64,000 nt of DNA from Gaiellasilicea sp963791905. Lineage in GTDB: Bacteria > Actinomycetota > Thermoleophilia > Gaiellales > Gaiellaceae. The position numbers and the translations under genes are program-made. The stretch lies in assembly GCA_963791905.1 (NCBI GenBank), contig CAWBTX010000005.1:806001-870000 (forward strand), given 5' to 3'. How positions within the stretch are numbered: position 1 is the first letter of the stretch; every line of letters starts with the position of its first letter. This document shows positions 28,001 through 37,528 of this stretch, one piece after another. Below the pieces are notes generated by a model. That model made no database searches, was not told where the DNA came from, and saw only the letters and a list, made by a program, of their open reading frames with translations.

Positions 28001-31000
28001 AGGTCGACGCCTGCTCCGCCGTCGGTCGACGGAGAGCGTCACGAGCACCGGCGAGGTCGCGTACCAGCCGGCCGAGCAGGCGCGCCGTCGCAGAGCGCGC
28101 TCGAGGCAGGGGCCGGTCGAGTCCTGCGGTGATCGTCAGCGTCGTCTGTGACGTGTTCGGCGGGCTCCACGCATCCGCCGCCGTGACGACGTACGGCGAA
28201 GTTGCCCGACGCGACGCCGGTCCACGAGAACGTGCTCGAGACATACGGGCCGCCGGCCGGGGTGGAGACGGCCTCGCACCGTGTGATCCCAGGCGAACTG
28301 CGCGACTCCTGGGATACGTCGCGGAGGCGGGGCCGAAGCCGCTGTCGGCGACGGCGCTTCGAAGCGTGAAAGAGCCTGCGGCAGAGGGCCGGTAGTAGAG
28401 CGTCGTGCCGGTGAGGTAGGCGCCGACGGGCGAGCCGAGCGTGATCGTGTTCGTCGGCGGCGTCGAGTCCGCGTCCGAGACGGCGGCCGTCAGGCCGGAG
28501 TTGGCCGAGGCGTCCGTGTAGCCCGCCTTCGACGCCGTCTCGCGCACCCTCAGCTTCTTGCCGACGTCGGCCGACACGACGACGTACGTCGCGCGCGGTC
28601 GCGCCGGGGAGATCGGCACAGCCGGTGCCGTCGGCGTTGCAGCGCTGCCACTGGAACGCGGAGCTCGTCCCGGCCGGCGTCCAGCTCCCGCGCCGTCGCG
28701 GTGAGCGTGAAGGTCACAGTCGGCGTGCCCGAGACGGTCGGCACGCCCGTGTTCACGATCGTGCCCGCGGCCACGACGGCGGTCTGAGCCGAGGTGGAGG
28801 TCGCGTCGTTGTAGGCGGTCTTGGTGGCGGTCTCGACGACGCGGATGGTCTGGCCGAGGTCGGCCGCCGACGAGCGGTGTAGTCGTGCCGTGTCGCGCCG
28901 GCGATGTCGGCGCAGTTCGCCGCCGCCGGCGTCGCAGCGGCGCCACTGGTAGGCGCGCGAGTCGGGGCCGGGCGTCCAGCCGGCGGCAGAGCGGGTCAGC
29001 GACTTCGCCGACCTTGGCGGTGCCGGTGATCGAGACCGGGGTGGTGTTGGTGAGGTCTCCGGCGGCGATGACGGCGGTCTGGGTGGAGGTCGAGGTGGCG
29101 TCGTTGTAGGCCGTCTTGGAGGCGGTCTCGACGACGCGGATCGTCTGGCCGAGGTCGGCGGCGGCGAGCGTGTACGTCGTTGCCGGTCTCGCCGGCGATG
29201 TCGGCGCAGCTCCGCCGCCTGCGGCTCGCAGCGCCGCCACTGGTAGGCGCGCGAGTCCGGGACCCGGGGTCCAGCTCGCGGCCGAGCGGGTCAGCGAGCT
29301 CGCCGACCTTGGCGGTGCCGGTGATCGAGACCGGCGTGGTGTTGGCGAAGTCGCCGGGGGCGACGACGGCGGTCTGTGCGGAGGTCGAGGTGGCGTCGTT
29401 GTAGGCCGTCTTGGAAGCGGTCTCGACGACGCGGATCGTCTGGCCGAGGTCCGCCGCGTCGAGCGCGTACGTGTTGCCGGTCTCGCCGACGATGTCCGCG
29501 CAGCTGCCACCGGCGGCGTCGCAGCGGCGCCACTGGTAGGCGCGCGAGTCGGGACCCGGGTTCCAGCTCGCGGCGGAGCGGGTGAGGAGCTCGCCGACCT
29601 TGGCCGTGCCGGTGATCGAGACGGGTGTGGTGTTGGTGAAGTCGCCGGCGGCGACGACGGCGGTCTGTGCCGACGTCGAGGTGGCGTCGTTGTAGGCCGT
29701 CTTCGACGGCGGTCTCGACGACGCGGATCGTCTGGCCGAGGTCGGCGGCGGCGAGGGTGTAGGAGGTGCCGGTCTCGCCGGCGATGTCGGCGCACGCGCC
29801 GCCCGCCGCGTTGCAGCGGCGCCACTGGTTCGCGCGCGAGTCGGGACCGGGGTTCCAGGTCGCCGCCGAGCGGGTCAGGACTTCGCCGACCTTCGCCGTC
29901 CCCGTGATCGAGACCGGCGAGACTGTTGGTCATCGTGCCCGGGTTCGTGGTGAAGCTCGCGCTCGTCCCGGACTGGCTGCCGCCGGACGTCCTCGTCGCG
30001 GTGACGGTGGTGGAGCCGGTCGAGCCGAGTGTGAGGCTGTGCGAGGCGAGCACGCCGTTCGCGAAGTCGGCCGTCGTGCCGCTCCCGGCGGTCAGCGTGC
30101 CGCTCGAGCTCATGTCGACGGTGTTGCCGGCGCCGTCGAAGGCGGTGACCGTGTTGCCGTTGACGTCGCGGGCGGTCACGCGGACGGAGAACGGCACGCC
30201 GACCGTCTGCGTCGCCGATCGCGCCGCCGCCGGCCGCCTCGACGAGGAAGTTGTTCAGCGGCCCGGGCGTGATCGTGACCGTCGGCGAGGAGCCGAGGTT
30301 CGTGAACGTGCCGCCCGAGCTCGAGCGCTGCTGTCCCTGCCACGTTGTGCCGGCGCCGGTGCTCGTCGGAGCGGTCGCGCCCGGACCGCCACCTGCGGTC
30401 GAGCCGTACGTGATCGTCAGCGTCGCCCGCGCCGGCGAGCGTGACGCCGGTGACCGTGATCACCTGGCCGGCGACGCCGACCGTGCCGGTGCTCGCGGTC
30501 GTGTAGCCCGCGGCCGTGCCGGTCGTCGACGGCGCGCTCCAGCCGGCCGGCAGCGTCACGCGCACCGCGCCGGACGACATGCCGCCGGTTGCCGCGGTGT
30601 ACGTGAGCGTGACGGTGTTGCCGGTGGAGCCGGCGACCGCGGAGGTGGGAGAGGCGCCGAGCGTGCCGGTCCCGTCCGCCGCGAGGACGGTCACCGACGG
30701 CGAGGCTGCGAGGTTCGTGATCGTGCTGCCGGCGATCGAGCGCTGGGCGCCCTGCCAGGTCTGCGCACCCGCCGTCGCCGTCGCCGTCGCGCCCGGGCCG
30801 CCGCCCGCGGTCGAGCCGTACGCGATCGTCATCGTGGCGCTGCCGGCGAGGGTGACGCCGGTGACCGTGATCACCTGGCCGGCGACGCCGACCGTGCCGG
30901 TGCTCGCGGTCGTATACCCCGCGGCGGTGCCTGTGGTGGAGGGAGCGCTCCACCCTGTCGGAACCGTCACGCGCACCGCGCCGTTCGACATCCCGCCGGC

Positions 31001-33275
31001 GGCGGCGGTGTATGTAAACGTGAGCGTGTTGCCGCTCGACCCGTTCGGGACGGAGGTCGTCGGCGTCGTCAGCGTGCCCGAACCGTCGGCAGCGTTGACC
31101 GTGACCGAAGGCGAGGCGGCGAGGTTCGTGATCGTGCCGGTCGTGACCGAGCGCTGGGCGCCCTGCCAGGTCTGTGCCCCGGTCGTGCCGGTGGCGGTCG
31201 CGCCGGGCCCGCCGCTGCCGGTGGAGCCGTAGGTGATCGTCATCGTGCCGCTGCCGGCGAGGGTGACGCCGGTGACGGTGATGACCTGGCCGGCGACGCC
31301 GACGGTGCCGGTGCTCGCGGCCGTGTAGCCGGCGGCCGTTCCGGTCGTCGAGGGCGCGCTCCAGCCGGCCGGCACCGTGACCTGCACGGCGCCGTTCGAC
31401 ATCCCGCCCGCCGCGGCGGTGTACGTGAAGGTGAGCGTGTTACCGGTTGAGCCGGCAGCGACGTTCGTGGTCGGCGTGGTCAGCGTGCCGGAGCCGTGCG
31501 GAGCGTTGACCGTGACGCTCGGCGAGGCGGCGAGGTTCGTCAGCGCACCACTGGCCGAGGACGACCGCTGTTGCGCCTGCCACGTCTGGGCGCCCGTCGT
31601 CGCGGTCGCCGTTGCGCCGGGCCCGCCGCCCGCCGTCGAGCCGTAGGTGAGCGTGAAGGTCGATGCGGCCGTGAGCGTCAGGCCCGAAACGGTGATCGTC
31701 TGGCCGGCGACGCCGACGGTGCCGGAGGTCGAGGTCGTGTACCCGGCGGCGGTGCCCGTCGTCGACGGCGCGCTCCAGCCTGTCGGGAACCACGACGGTG
31801 ACCGAGCCGTTCCGCATCCCGCCTGTCGCCACCGTGTAGGTGAAGGTGATCGTGTTGCCGGTCGACGCGGCGGCGACGTTCGTCGTCGGCGTCGTCAGCG
31901 TGCCGGAGCCGTCCGCGGCAAGCGGCGCGAGGGCGAGCGTCTGCCCGATGTTGACCGCGTTCGCCGACGCCCAGTCGCCCGTCGACGGCGTGAAGGGCAC
32001 GCCGACGGCCGAGCCGGCAGCGTTGCCCGCGGCCGAGGTCGTGCGCGTACCGGCTGCACCGCCCGTCGACGACTGGTCCCACAGCTCGCCCGTGAGGCCG
32101 CTCCAGTTGCCGCCGGCCGTGCCGCCGCTCGCCGCGCCGTAGAACGAGGCGACCCGGGTGTTGGCGACGGTCGGTGTGACGGCCGGCGGCGTGACGGTGC
32201 TCGCCGACCCGAACGCCTGGCCGGCCGACGCGTCGATCGGGTTCGCCTGGTTCGCCGTGTCGACGTACGCGACGATGCCGCCGCTGGCCTTCTGAGTCGA
32301 GAGGCCGCCGGCGCAGGTGGTCGTCCGGAGCTGGAAGGCATAGCTGGCGGCCGCGACGTCGGCTGCCGTGGCGGAGAGGCGGAAGACCTCTTGACCGAGC
32401 GTGGTCGTGCTGTTCGTGCGGTTGACCGAGGTCCAGGTGCCGGTCGCGATCGGCGGGCAGATCGCGACGCCCGTGCCGCCGCGGGTCGTGATCTGCGCCA
32501 GCATCAGATCGCCTGCGACGAGGCCGGCCGGCTTCGTGATCGTGATCGTGTTGGTGCCTCCGCCCGTGTTCGTCGAGGACGCCGGCGTGCGAGCGACGAT
32601 CGCCGGATCGATGACATAGGGCAGCGGCAGGGCCGAGTCGTCGAGGTGGAGTGCGAGCGACCAGCCTTCGCGGCCCCGCTCGACTGCCCAGTGCACCCCG
32701 GCGGGGGTGATCTCGTTGCGGTCTTCGTCGAGGATGCGCGGCGGCGCGAGCCAGAGCTCCGAGAGGAGGCGGCCGTCGCGGATGAACGCGACCGCGCCGT
32801 CGTCGCCAACCCTCGGGACGAGGTCGAGGGTCGAGAGCTCCCAGCGCCAGGTCTTCGGTCCCTGTCGGCGAACGACGGTCAGGAACTGCTCGGTTCGTTC
32901 CGGGGAGACCGTGACCGCCTCCCAGCCAAACTCGGTTCGGCGGCCGACGCCGCGCTCGAACCGCTCGAGCTCGGGCTCGCCGGCGTGGTCTGCCCGCAGG
33001 CCGACCGTCATCCCGGCGTTCCGCACCCGGTACCCGCCGGGCGCGAGCTCGACGACGGTGCCGGCCGCCACCCGCCGCGCGAGGGACGCGTCGCTGTGCC
33101 CGCCAAGCGCCTGCTGCAGGAACTCGACCTGCTGAGCCTCTCCGTCGAAAGCGACGCCCAGGAAGATCGAGACGCCGCCCGCGAGCGCGGCCACTGCCGC
33201 GAGGACGACCAGGCGGAGGTGGGTCCACGCGCAGGCCGGGGGACTCTCCTGCCGCAGATGTGGTGAGCTCTTCAC
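22058..33275 (-). CDS. Giant secreted Ig-like repeat protein (about 3,740 codons, many frame breaks)
   Basis: One continuous minus-strand coding region ends TAA 22058. The start is uncertain: GTG 33275 or TTG 33308. An N-terminal membrane segment (LRLVVLAAVAALAGGVSIFL) precedes a domain of about 230 residues ending ALPLPYVIDPAI. Then come a lectin-like block, four repeats of about 137 residues (SGTLTTPTTNV, GGMSNGAV, GWSAPSTTGTAAGY; 30290-31930), about four repeats of 98 residues with SRAYQWRRC and DIxGxTxxTY (28850-29930), Ig-like repeats with FECKLDAGAFGACGSP (27050-28000), then about ten VDNTAPTGSVTAPA-type repeats (23470-26960). A PASTA-like segment (VELARATALLAARGFGVGEV) and a beta-rich C-terminus close it. 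No sortase or autotransporter signal is seen. A cell-surface or adhesive role is inference. Confidence 0.8.
25583..26152. repeat. Two near-identical 285-bp direct repeats within the giant gene
   Basis: Unit 1 is 25583-25867 and unit 2 is 25868-26152, head to tail and in frame (95 codons each). Aligning them by eye I count about nine base differences. They encode one VDNTAPTGSVTAPAAGANLR-type Ig-like repeat each. The neighbouring repeats of the same family are far more diverged, so these two are a recent duplication or have been homogenised. Confidence 0.9.
28850..29935. repeat. Tandem repeats of about 294 bp (98 residues) with a Trp-Arg-Arg-Cys motif
   Basis: The phrase GGTGATCGAGAC recurs near 29024, 29321, 29611 and 29905, at spacings of 290-297 bp; small deviations are probably indels. 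Each unit encodes SRAYQWRRCDxxGGSCADI, TYxLxxADLGQTIRVVETAS and KTAYNDATSTSAQTAVVA. This Ig-like repeat family is widespread in large surface proteins of Thermoleophilia; that statement is from general knowledge. Confidence 0.82.
30290..31930. repeat. Four tandem repeats of about 411 bp (137 residues) in the giant gene
   Basis: The marker sequence GTGACxGTGATxACCTGG recurs at 30450, 30861 and 31272, exactly 411 bp apart, and a diverged copy lies 414 bp further. Each unit encodes the GSGTLTTPTTxV, GGMSNGAVxVTVPAGWSAPS and GTVGVAGQVITVTGVTLAGS blocks. All are coding on the minus strand. Confidence 0.85.
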
Positions 33276-33531
33276 GTCGTTCGCCGGGATGCCGCGCCCG
33301 CCGTACAACGCGCGCGTAGAGGAGGCATCGGCCGACTGCCCCGCGTGTTGAGGGGGAATTCGCGAGAGGGGGCCGTTTCGGGCAAAGATCCCTCCTTCGG
33401 GTGAGCGGCTGCGCCGCGCCGGGCGAGGGCGACGTGGCTCGCCGTGGACTAGCTCGAACGAGGGGCTAACCCTCTACTCGACCCTGAGACATCCGTGACC
33501 GCGTCGGCGTTGGCGGCGTACACTTCCGCCG
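33276..33531. promoter_or_regulatory. Divergent intergenic region between the giant gene and mutA
   Basis: About 256 bases without a convincing gene. On the plus strand, TACACT (33519-33524) lies 7 bases before the mutA ATG and is the only clear promoter element. I looked for a cobalamin riboswitch, which would suit a B12-dependent enzyme, and found no B12-box-like sequence. On the minus strand I see no good -10 box for the giant gene; its start is therefore uncertain. Confidence 0.5.
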
Positions 33532-35199
33532 ATGGCCACCACTGAGGATCGCGGCGCGCTCGATGCGACCCGCGCGTGGCGCGAGGAGGTCTACGAGCGC
33601 CAGCCCGAGCGGCAGGGAGAGCTCTTCTCGACGATCTCAGGACTCGAGAACGAGCCGCTGGCGACGCCCGACACGGTCGAGGTCGACTACGACCGCGATC
33701 TGGGCTACCCCGGCGTCTACCCGTTCACCCGCGGCGTCTACCCGTCGATGTACCGCGGCAAGCTCTGGACGATGCGGCAGTTCGCCGGCTTCGGCACCGC
33801 GGTCGAGACGAACGAGCGCTTCCGCTACCTGCTGGAGCACGGCCAGACGGGCCTCTCGACCGCGTTCGACATGCCGACCCTGATGGGCTACGACTCCGAC
33901 CACCAGCGCTCGCTCGGCGAGGTCGGGCGCGAGGGTGTCGCGATCGACTCGCTCGCGGACATGGAGACGCTGTTCGAAGGCATCCCGCTCGGCGAGGTCT
34001 CGACGTCGATGACGATCAACTCGCCCGCGGCGATCCTGCTCGCGTTCTACATCGCCGTCGGCGAGCAGCAGGGCGTCCCGGCGGCCGAGCTCCGCGGGAC
34101 GATCCAGACGGACATCCTCAAGGAGTACATCGCGCAGAAGGAGTACATCTTCCCGCCGGAGCCATCGATGCGGCTCGTGACGGACATGGTCGAGTACTGC
34201 TCGCGCGAGCTGCCGAAATGGCACCCGATCTCGATCTCGGGCTACCACATCCGCGAGGCGGGCTCCACGGCGGCGCAGGAGCTCGCGTTCACGCTCGCCG
34301 ACGGCTTCACCTACGTCGAGTGGGCGGTCGAGCGCGGGCTCGACGTGGACGACTTCGCGCCGCGCCTCTCCTTCTTCTTCAACGCGCATCTCGACTTCTT
34401 CGAAGAGATCGCGAAGTACCGGGCCGCTCGCCGGATCTGGGCCCGCGAGCTGCGCGAGCGCTTCGGCGCGCGCAACCCCCGATCCTGGCTGATGCGGTTC
34501 CACTCGCAGACGGCCGGCGTCTCGCTGACCGCCCAGCAGCCCGAGGTGAACATCGTGCGCACGGCGATCGAGGCCCTCGCGGCCGTGCTCGGCGGCACCC
34601 AGAGCCTGCACACGAACTCATTCGACGAGGCGCTCGCGCTCCCGACCGAGGACGCCGTCAGGATCGCGCTTCGCACGCAGCAGGTGATCGCGCACGAGAC
34701 CGGGGTCGTGAACACGATCGACCCGCTCGGCGGCTCGTACTACGTCGAGGACCTGACGAACCGGATCGAGGCGCAGGCGTACGAGTACTTCGACCGGATC
34801 GAGAAGCTCGGCGGCATGGTCGAGGCGATCAAGCAGAACTTCCCGCAGCGGGAGATCGCGGATGCGGCCTTCACGTACCAGGCGGAGGTCGAGCGCGGCG
34901 AGCGCGTCGTCGTCGGCGTCAACCGCTACCAGCTCGAGGACGAGAAGCCGCTCGAGATCCTCAAGATCGACGCCGCGCTGGAGCAGCAGCAGATCGAGCG
35001 CGTGACGGCCGTGAAGGGACGGCGCGACTCCGCGGCCGTGCAGGCGCGCCTGTCCGCGCTGAAGGAGGCGTCGGCGCGCGACGGCGTCAACCTCATGCCG
35101 GTGATCCTCGACGCCGCGCGCGACTACGTCACGATGGGCGAGATGTGCGACGCCTGGCGCGAGGTCTGGGGCACCTGGCGCGAGCAGCCTGTTTTCTGA
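33532..35199 (+). CDS. Methylmalonyl-CoA mutase, catalytic subunit without B12-binding domain
   Basis: Intact 555-residue protein starting at ATG 33532, 7 bases after TACACT. It forms the substrate TIM barrel of the acyl-CoA mutase family: VYPSMYRGKLWTMRQFAGFG, LSTAFDMPTLMGYDSDHQRS, SISGYHIREAGSTAAQELAF with the catalytic His, RFHSQTAGVSLTAQQPEVNI and TNSFDEALALPTEDA. The Tyr in PSMYRG and the Arg in PEPSMRL occupy positions that distinguish methylmalonyl- from isobutyryl-CoA mutase (Phe and Gln in the latter), so methylmalonyl specificity is favoured. The cobalamin-binding domain is supplied by the separate gene at 36058, as in split mutases. The reaction converts methylmalonyl-CoA to succinyl-CoA in propionate catabolism. 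Confidence 0.93.
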   Translation: MATTEDRGALDATRAWREEVYERQPERQGELFSTISGLENEPLATPDTVEVDYDRDLGYPGVYPFTRGVYPSMYRGKLWTMRQFAGFGTAVETNERFRYLLEHGQTGLSTAFDMPTLMGYDSDHQRSLGEVGREGVAIDSLADMETLFEGIPLGEVSTSMTINSPAAILLAFYIAVGEQQGVPAAELRGTIQTDILKEYIAQKEYIFPPEPSMRLVTDMVEYCSRELPKWHPISISGYHIREAGSTAAQELAFTLADGFTYVEWAVERGLDVDDFAPRLSFFFNAHLDFFEEIAKYRAARRIWARELRERFGARNPRSWLMRFHSQTAGVSLTAQQPEVNIVRTAIEALAAVLGGTQSLHTNSFDEALALPTEDAVRIALRTQQVIAHETGVVNTIDPLGGSYYVEDLTNRIEAQAYEYFDRIEKLGGMVEAIKQNFPQREIADAAFTYQAEVERGERVVVGVNRYQLEDEKPLEILKIDAALEQQQIERVTAVKGRRDSAAVQARLSALKEASARDGVNLMPVILDAARDYVTMGEMCDAWREVWGTWREQPVF

Positions 35200-35209
35200 T
35201 TAGCAGCGG

Positions 35210-35254
35210 GTCGGATCCTGCGGATCCGACTACGGATCCGCTGTTCGCGGATCC
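35210..35254. terminator. Two tandem perfect hairpins after mutA
   Basis: Hairpin 1: GTCGGATCC (35210-35218), loop TGC, GGATCCGAC (35222-35230). Hairpin 2: GGATCCGC (35234-35241), loop TGTTC, GCGGATCC (35247-35254). They begin 11 bases after the mutA stop and lie before the convergent MBL gene end. No T-run follows, as is usual for strong GC-rich terminators in actinobacteria, so bidirectional termination is likely but inferred. Confidence 0.6.
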
Positions 35255-35327
35255 TTCCGCGCGAACATCCCTGAAGCTGTGCAGTGCCACCCGCGGTCGG
35301 TCGTCCGCGGGCCTCGGGCGCGACGGC

Positions 35328-36042
35328 TCAGACTGTGGTCGTCAGGCCGTCGTAGGCGAGCGTGAGGCCGTTCGGGATGCTTCGCTCCTGCGGTCTGTGG
35401 GTGAGCAGGAGCCGCCTGGCCCCGGCCCGTTCCGACGTCGCGATCGCCTCCTCCGCGGACAGGTGCCCGCGGAGCTCCGTCTCGTCCTCGCCCCGCTCGA
35501 GCGTCGCCTCGCAGACGAAGAGGTCGGCGTCGCTCGCCAGCCGGTCGAGTGCAGCGCACGGGGCGGTGTCACCGGAATAGGCGAGCACGCTCGCTCCCTC
35601 GACGCGAAACGCGTAGGCCTCCATGTCGTAGTGCACGACCGCCTGGGCCGTGACCTCCAGCCCGTTGACGGAGAACGGGCGGCCCGGCTCGTACTCGGCC
35701 ACCTCGAAGGCCCGCTCGAGCATGTCCTCGTTGCCGAGCTGGGCGAGCGTCGGCCGCAGGCTCTGGCTCGCTCCGGGTGGGAGCCAGAGCTGTGCGCCCT
35801 GCGTGCCGGGGCCGTACAGATTGGCCCAGACCCAGGGGATGAGGTCGCCCCAGTGGTCGAGATGGAGATGGGTGATCGCGATCGCCCCGACGGTCGGCCA
35901 GGGCTCGCGCTCGCGGAGCTTCGCGAGCACGCCGGGGCCGCAGTCGAGCAGGAGCTGACCGTCTACGAGGTAGCCGGAACAGGCTCCGCCGGGGTTCGGC
36001 CAGGCCGGCGACGAGCCCGATGACGTCGAGCTGCACCGCCAT
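35328..36042 (-). CDS. MBL-fold metallo-hydrolase (RNase Z-like, one frame break)
   Basis: This is a metallo-beta-lactamase-fold hydrolase of about 237 residues starting at ATG 36042 (MAVQLDVIG). One extra base near 36015 shifts the frame; then SSPAWPNPGGACSGYLVDGQ, LLLDCGPGVLAKL, the metal motif AIAITHLHLDHWGDLIPWVW, VVHYDMEAYAFRVEGASVLA, YSGDTAPCAALDRLASDADL, FVCEATLERGEDE and RLLLTHRPQERSIPNG follow. GSSPAWPNPGGACSGY at the N-terminus and HxHxDH are typical of a ribonuclease Z-related group found widely in actinobacteria. Substrate not known. Its start is only 15 bases from the divergent start of the cobalamin-binding subunit gene. It is convergent with mutA. Confidence 0.85.
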
Positions 36043-36057
36043 ATACTTGCCGACGCC

Positions 36058-36453
36058 ATGCCTCGGAAGATCAGAGTGGTGATCGCGAAGCCTGGTTTGG
36101 ACGGGCACGACCGAGGGGCGAAGATCATCGCGCGGGCGCTCCGCGACGCCGGCATGGAGGTGATCTACACCGGTCTCCACCAGACCCCGGAGCAGATCGT
36201 CGAGACGGCGATTCAGGAGGATGCGGACGCCGTCGGCATCTCGATCCTGTCCGGTGCGCACATGACACTCGTGCCGCGGATCCTGTCGGGCCTGAAGGAG
36301 AACGGCGTCGACGACGTGCTCGTGGTCGTCGGCGGGACGATCCCCGGGGACGACGCGAAGGAGCTGAAGGAACTCGGCGTCGCCGAGATCTTCACGCCCG
36401 GCGCGCCGACGACCGAGATCGTCGACTTCCTCAAGGCGAAGATCCCGACGTAG
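36058..36453 (+). CDS. Methylmalonyl-CoA mutase, cobalamin-binding subunit
   Basis: Intact 131-residue protein starting at ATG 36058. A -10 like TATACT (36042-36047) lies 10 bases upstream and overlaps the start codon of the divergent gene. Sequence reads RKIRVVIAKPGLDGHDRGAK with the DGHDRG motif whose His is the lower axial ligand of cobalamin, IIARALRDAGMEVIYTGLHQ, AVGISILSGAHMTLVPRILS and VVVGGTIPGDDAKELKELGV. These are the DxHxxG, SxL and GG motifs of B12-binding domains of acyl-CoA mutases. It pairs with the catalytic subunit at 33532. Its TAG stop is the left end of the inverted-repeat element at 36451-36616. Confidence 0.94.
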   Translation: MPRKIRVVIAKPGLDGHDRGAKIIARALRDAGMEVIYTGLHQTPEQIVETAIQEDADAVGISILSGAHMTLVPRILSGLKENGVDDVLVVVGGTIPGDDAKELKELGVAEIFTPGAPTTEIVDFLKAKIPT

Positions 36454-36616
36454 GAGGGTTTGGCAGAACATCGGCTGAGCCGCCGGGCCGCGCTGGATCG
36501 TCCCGATGCGGCGTCCTCAGTCGCGCCCGTATTACCAATACGGGCGCTCCCTGCGTCCTTGCCTCGGAACGACCATCGCACCCCGGCGACGAGCGACGTT
36601 CCGCCAAACCCTCCTA
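36451..36616. mobile_element. 166-bp nested inverted-repeat element (MITE-like, TA-flanked)
   Basis: The two ends are imperfect mirror images: TAGGAGGGTTTGGCAGAAC at 36451 and, on the other strand from 36616, TAGGAGGGTTTGGCGGAAC; 21 of the outer 23 bases match. Inner arms also pair (CGCCGGG on both sides, then GATCGTCCCGATGC against GGTCGTTCCGAGGC). At the centre is a perfect 11-bp stem, GCGCCCGTATT-ACC-AATACGGGCGC (36523-36547). The arms are bounded by TA on each side, as left by IS630/Tc1-type transposition. There is no room for a transposase. It fills the gap between two convergent genes, and its ends provide both TAG stop codons. A large bidirectional terminator is the alternative reading. 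Confidence 0.7.
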
Positions 36617-37528
36617 GCGGATGACGATGCGCGAGGCGGCGAGCGTGCCCTCGCCGCCGGCCTGGGCGTCGAGCGTCACCTTCGCCGGGGCCGTGTAGAC
36701 CGTCACCGCCTGCCCGCGCGTGAGCGCGCCGACCGTGCGGAAGAGGTCGACGCTTCCGGCCACGGAGGCGGCCTCGAGCGAGACCGCTTCGGTGACGGAG
36801 ACCTCGACCTTCTGGCCTCCGTGTGCGATCGTCCGTCCGCCGGGCCACTGTCGCACCTGGTCGACCGTCAGCTCGAGCGCCTCCGGTCCCGCCGCTGCGA
36901 CCTTGCCGGTCAGCGCGAGCGTGAACGTGCTGCCGGGCTTCGCGGCGAAGAGCAGCTTCCGGGCTTTCCGGAGGTACGAATACGGGCTCACGGCCGCACC
37001 GCCGCCGGGATGCACCTCGAAGTGCAGGTGGGACTGGATCCCGTCCGCGTCGCCCGAGTCGCCCACGTAGGCGATCGGCTGGCCGGCGGTCACCTTCGCG
37101 CCGCTTTTCAGTCCTTCCGCATACGCAATACCGGGGATGCAGAGCCCGCGGTTGTCGTTCTCGAGCGTGCGGTCGTTGTTCAGGTGGACGTACAGGTACT
37201 GGGTGCCGCTGTCGCCGTTCAGGTAGAGCATGCAGCCGGCCCGGAACGACGTCGTGTGGTACTCGACCCGGCCCGACTCCGCGGCGAGCGCGAGCGAGCG
37301 CTTCGGCGCCACCATGTCGTTTCCCTCGTGCGGCCCCTGCCCACGCGGCTCGCCGAAGTCGTCCGTGTACTGCGCGTTGCCGAGCACGGGGAAGATGAGC
37401 CGCGGCACCTTCGCGGCCCCGCTCACCGACGAGCCCGACGCGGTGTACGCGGCGGCTGACCCGGTGCTAGCGAGGAGGGCCAGAGTGAGGAGAAGAATCC
37501 CTCGGGCTGTCGTCCGGTGGCGTTTCAT
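36614..37528 (-). CDS. Secreted M23 family peptidase
   Basis: Intact 304-residue exported protein starting at ATG 37528, with GGAG just upstream and a possible -10 TAGTGT further back. The signal peptide reads MKRHRTTARGILLLTLALLA. The M23 (LytM) domain has GEPRGQGPHEGNDMVAPKRS (HxxxD zinc motif) and ADGIQSHLHFEVHPGGGAAV (HxH motif), with AGQPIAYVGDSGDADG between. A C-terminal beta-rich extension of about 90 residues (LTGKVAAAGPEALELTVDQV onward) follows. The enzyme probably cleaves cell-wall peptides or modulates wall hydrolases. Its stop is formed by the right end of the 166-bp inverted-repeat element. Confidence 0.92.
   Translation of the reverse strand: MKRHRTTARGILLLTLALLASTGSAAAYTASGSSVSGAAKVPRLIFPVLGNAQYTDDFGEPRGQGPHEGNDMVAPKRSLALAAESGRVEYHTTSFRAGCMLYLNGDSGTQYLYVHLNNDRTLENDNRGLCIPGIAYAEGLKSGAKVTAGQPIAYVGDSGDADGIQSHLHFEVHPGGGAAVSPYSYLRKARKLLFAAKPGSTFTLALTGKVAAAGPEALELTVDQVRQWPGGRTIAHGGQKVEVSVTEAVSLEAASVAGSVDLFRTVGALTRGQAVTVYTAPAKVTLDAQAGGEGTLAASRIVIR

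Noticed and set aside
25583..31930. CRISPR-like direct repeats
   Set aside because: Units are 285, 294 and 411 bp, in frame and coding for Ig-like domains, with no short repeat-spacer pattern and no cas genes.
33276..33531. Cobalamin riboswitch upstream of the mutase gene
   Set aside because: I looked for a B12-box and the long folded leader and saw neither; the -10 box sits 7 bases before the ATG, leaving no leader RNA.
33532..35199. Isobutyryl-CoA mutase instead of methylmalonyl-CoA mutase
   Set aside because: The Tyr (PSMYRG) and Arg (EPSMRL) that I can align to the selectivity positions match methylmalonyl-CoA mutase.
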